Below are positions 43,718 through 44,109 of a stretch of DNA of 44,109 nucleotides, one piece after another. Positions within the stretch are counted from its first letter, which is position 1. Each line of letters starts with the position of its first letter. A model generated the notes under the pieces. The model saw only the letters and a program-made list of their open reading frames with translations. It ran no database searches and was not told where the DNA came from. Made by a program: the position numbers and the translations under genes. Origin of the DNA: Candidatus Berkelbacteria bacterium (GTDB taxonomy: Bacteria; Patescibacteriota; UBA1384; 2-12-FULL-50-11). The DNA is taken from positions 1 through 44,109 of the forward strand of contig JANLIQ010000076.1 in NCBI GenBank assembly GCA_024654065.1. Direction: 5' to 3'.

Positions 43718-43960
43718 GAGGGTGTCGGCAAGGTGTTGCCGCAACCTCTGGTCGAGAGAAGGGCACAAAGACTCGTGCCCTTGAGTCACTAGATGAGCCC
43801 CGAGGCGCTTAAGCTCATCTCTTTCGGCGGTTTCGAGTCGAGAGTAGATCTCGATTGCCTTTTGACAGGTGATCGGTTCTGCTTCGAGCGTGACAAGATA
43901 CTGCCGAGCGGTTTGGCGACGGACAATCTGCACCTCGCGTCGGCTACCGGGCCTAAACAC
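43700..43960 (-). CDS. Small Arg-rich protein, unknown function
   Basis: 86 residues from GTG 43958-43960. The composition is basic and helical (SRLETAERDELKRLGAHLV; LDQRLRQHLADTLRRDSP) with no membrane segment. A near-consensus promoter (43968-43996) puts the transcript start on the first codon, so the message should be leaderless. It converges on uvrB with a shared hairpin at the stop codons. No family recognised. Confidence 0.65.
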   Translation of the reverse strand: MFRPGSRREVQIVRRQTARQYLVTLEAEPITCQKAIEIYSRLETAERDELKRLGAHLVTQGHESLCPSLDQRLRQHLADTLRRDSP

Positions 43961-43967
43961 GCCTAGT

Positions 43968-43996
43968 ATGATACCCTAATCGAATCAATTAATCAA
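43968..43996 (-). promoter_or_regulatory. Promoter of the gene at 43960, leaderless geometry
   Basis: Minus strand TTGATT (43991-43996), 17-nt spacer, TATCAT (43968-43973). The GTG start follows 7 nt after the -10 box. Confidence 0.75.
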
Positions 43997-44075
43997 GAGT
44001 TTAGAGCTCGAGGTAGATTCTAGAGTCATCGAAACACTTCGGCTAATATAAGCCGACTAGAAGGTGTGGAGATGC

Positions 44076-44109
44076 ATGACAAGACTGACGTATTATGAAC
44101 GAGAGATTA
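44076..44109 (+). CDS. Start of a gene cut by the window edge
   Basis: ATG 44076 opens MTRLTYYEREI and runs off the window; GGAG lies 4 nt upstream. The opening loosely recalls the first residues of some IS30-like or HTH proteins (LTxxER), but 11 residues are too few to decide. An inverted repeat CGGCT/AGCCG (about 44039-44055) lies upstream and includes a TAATAT that could be its -10 box. Confidence 0.35.
   Translation, partial: MTRLTYYEREI

Overview
The window looks like a chromosomal segment of a Candidate Phyla Radiation (Patescibacteria) bacterium. The core genes are compact: IF2 has 567 residues and a minimal N-terminus, Obg has no C-terminal OCT domain, and the ribosomal proteins sit in tight TAATG-type overlaps. 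GyrA carries an intein, and several cell-surface proteins resemble nothing I can name. TAA, TAG and TGA all act as stops, so this is the standard code rather than the TGA=Gly code of Gracilibacteria/Absconditabacteria. I cannot place it in a named phylum from sequence alone.

Layout. Positions 1-2500 hold accessory material: the end of one gene, a doubtful small gene, a cupin/DUF167/alpha-beta hydrolase cluster on the minus strand, and an orphan plus-strand gene. Positions 2633-15469 carry the minus-strand transcription/translation block rpoB-rpoC-rpsL-rpsG-(small membrane protein)-fusA-(small membrane protein), then tuf-rpsJ. An island of short plus-strand transcription units lies between fusA and tuf. 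rpsJ ends at a terminator and is not followed by rplC. Positions 15655-20154 encode a 1499-residue protein joining an M48-type zinc protease to a divergent UbiB-like kinase fold. Next comes obg, coupled to a secreted protein.

Positions 21188-29383 form a cell-surface region. It has two copies of a module made of a short membrane-anchored protein and a secreted protein ending in a shared domain. It also has a putative Ig-fold lipoprotein, a divergent membrane-protein pair, and a membrane protein that looks like a CdaA membrane region joined to CdaR/YbbR repeats without the cyclase domain. Positions 29458-30486 hold a small-RNA candidate, a MazF/PemK toxin and a divergent helix-turn-helix gene. 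Positions 30674-38053 are gyrB-gyrA(intein)-infB. The gyrB leader is long, GC-rich and heavily folded. After that come an envelope-glycan pair (GT4 glycosyltransferase and polyprenyl-phosphate sugar transferase), two small conserved proteins, uvrB, a small orphan gene and the first codons of another gene.

Promoters are easy to read because many match TTGACA-16/18-TATAAT. At least six genes have a -10 box only 6-8 nt before the start codon and no Shine-Dalgarno sequence, so leaderless mRNAs appear common here. The most unusual items are the M48-UbiB fusion, the cyclase-less CdaA/YbbR fusion, the duplicated surface module, the gyrB leader RNA, and a 22/24-nt leader shared by two unrelated small genes 25 kb apart.
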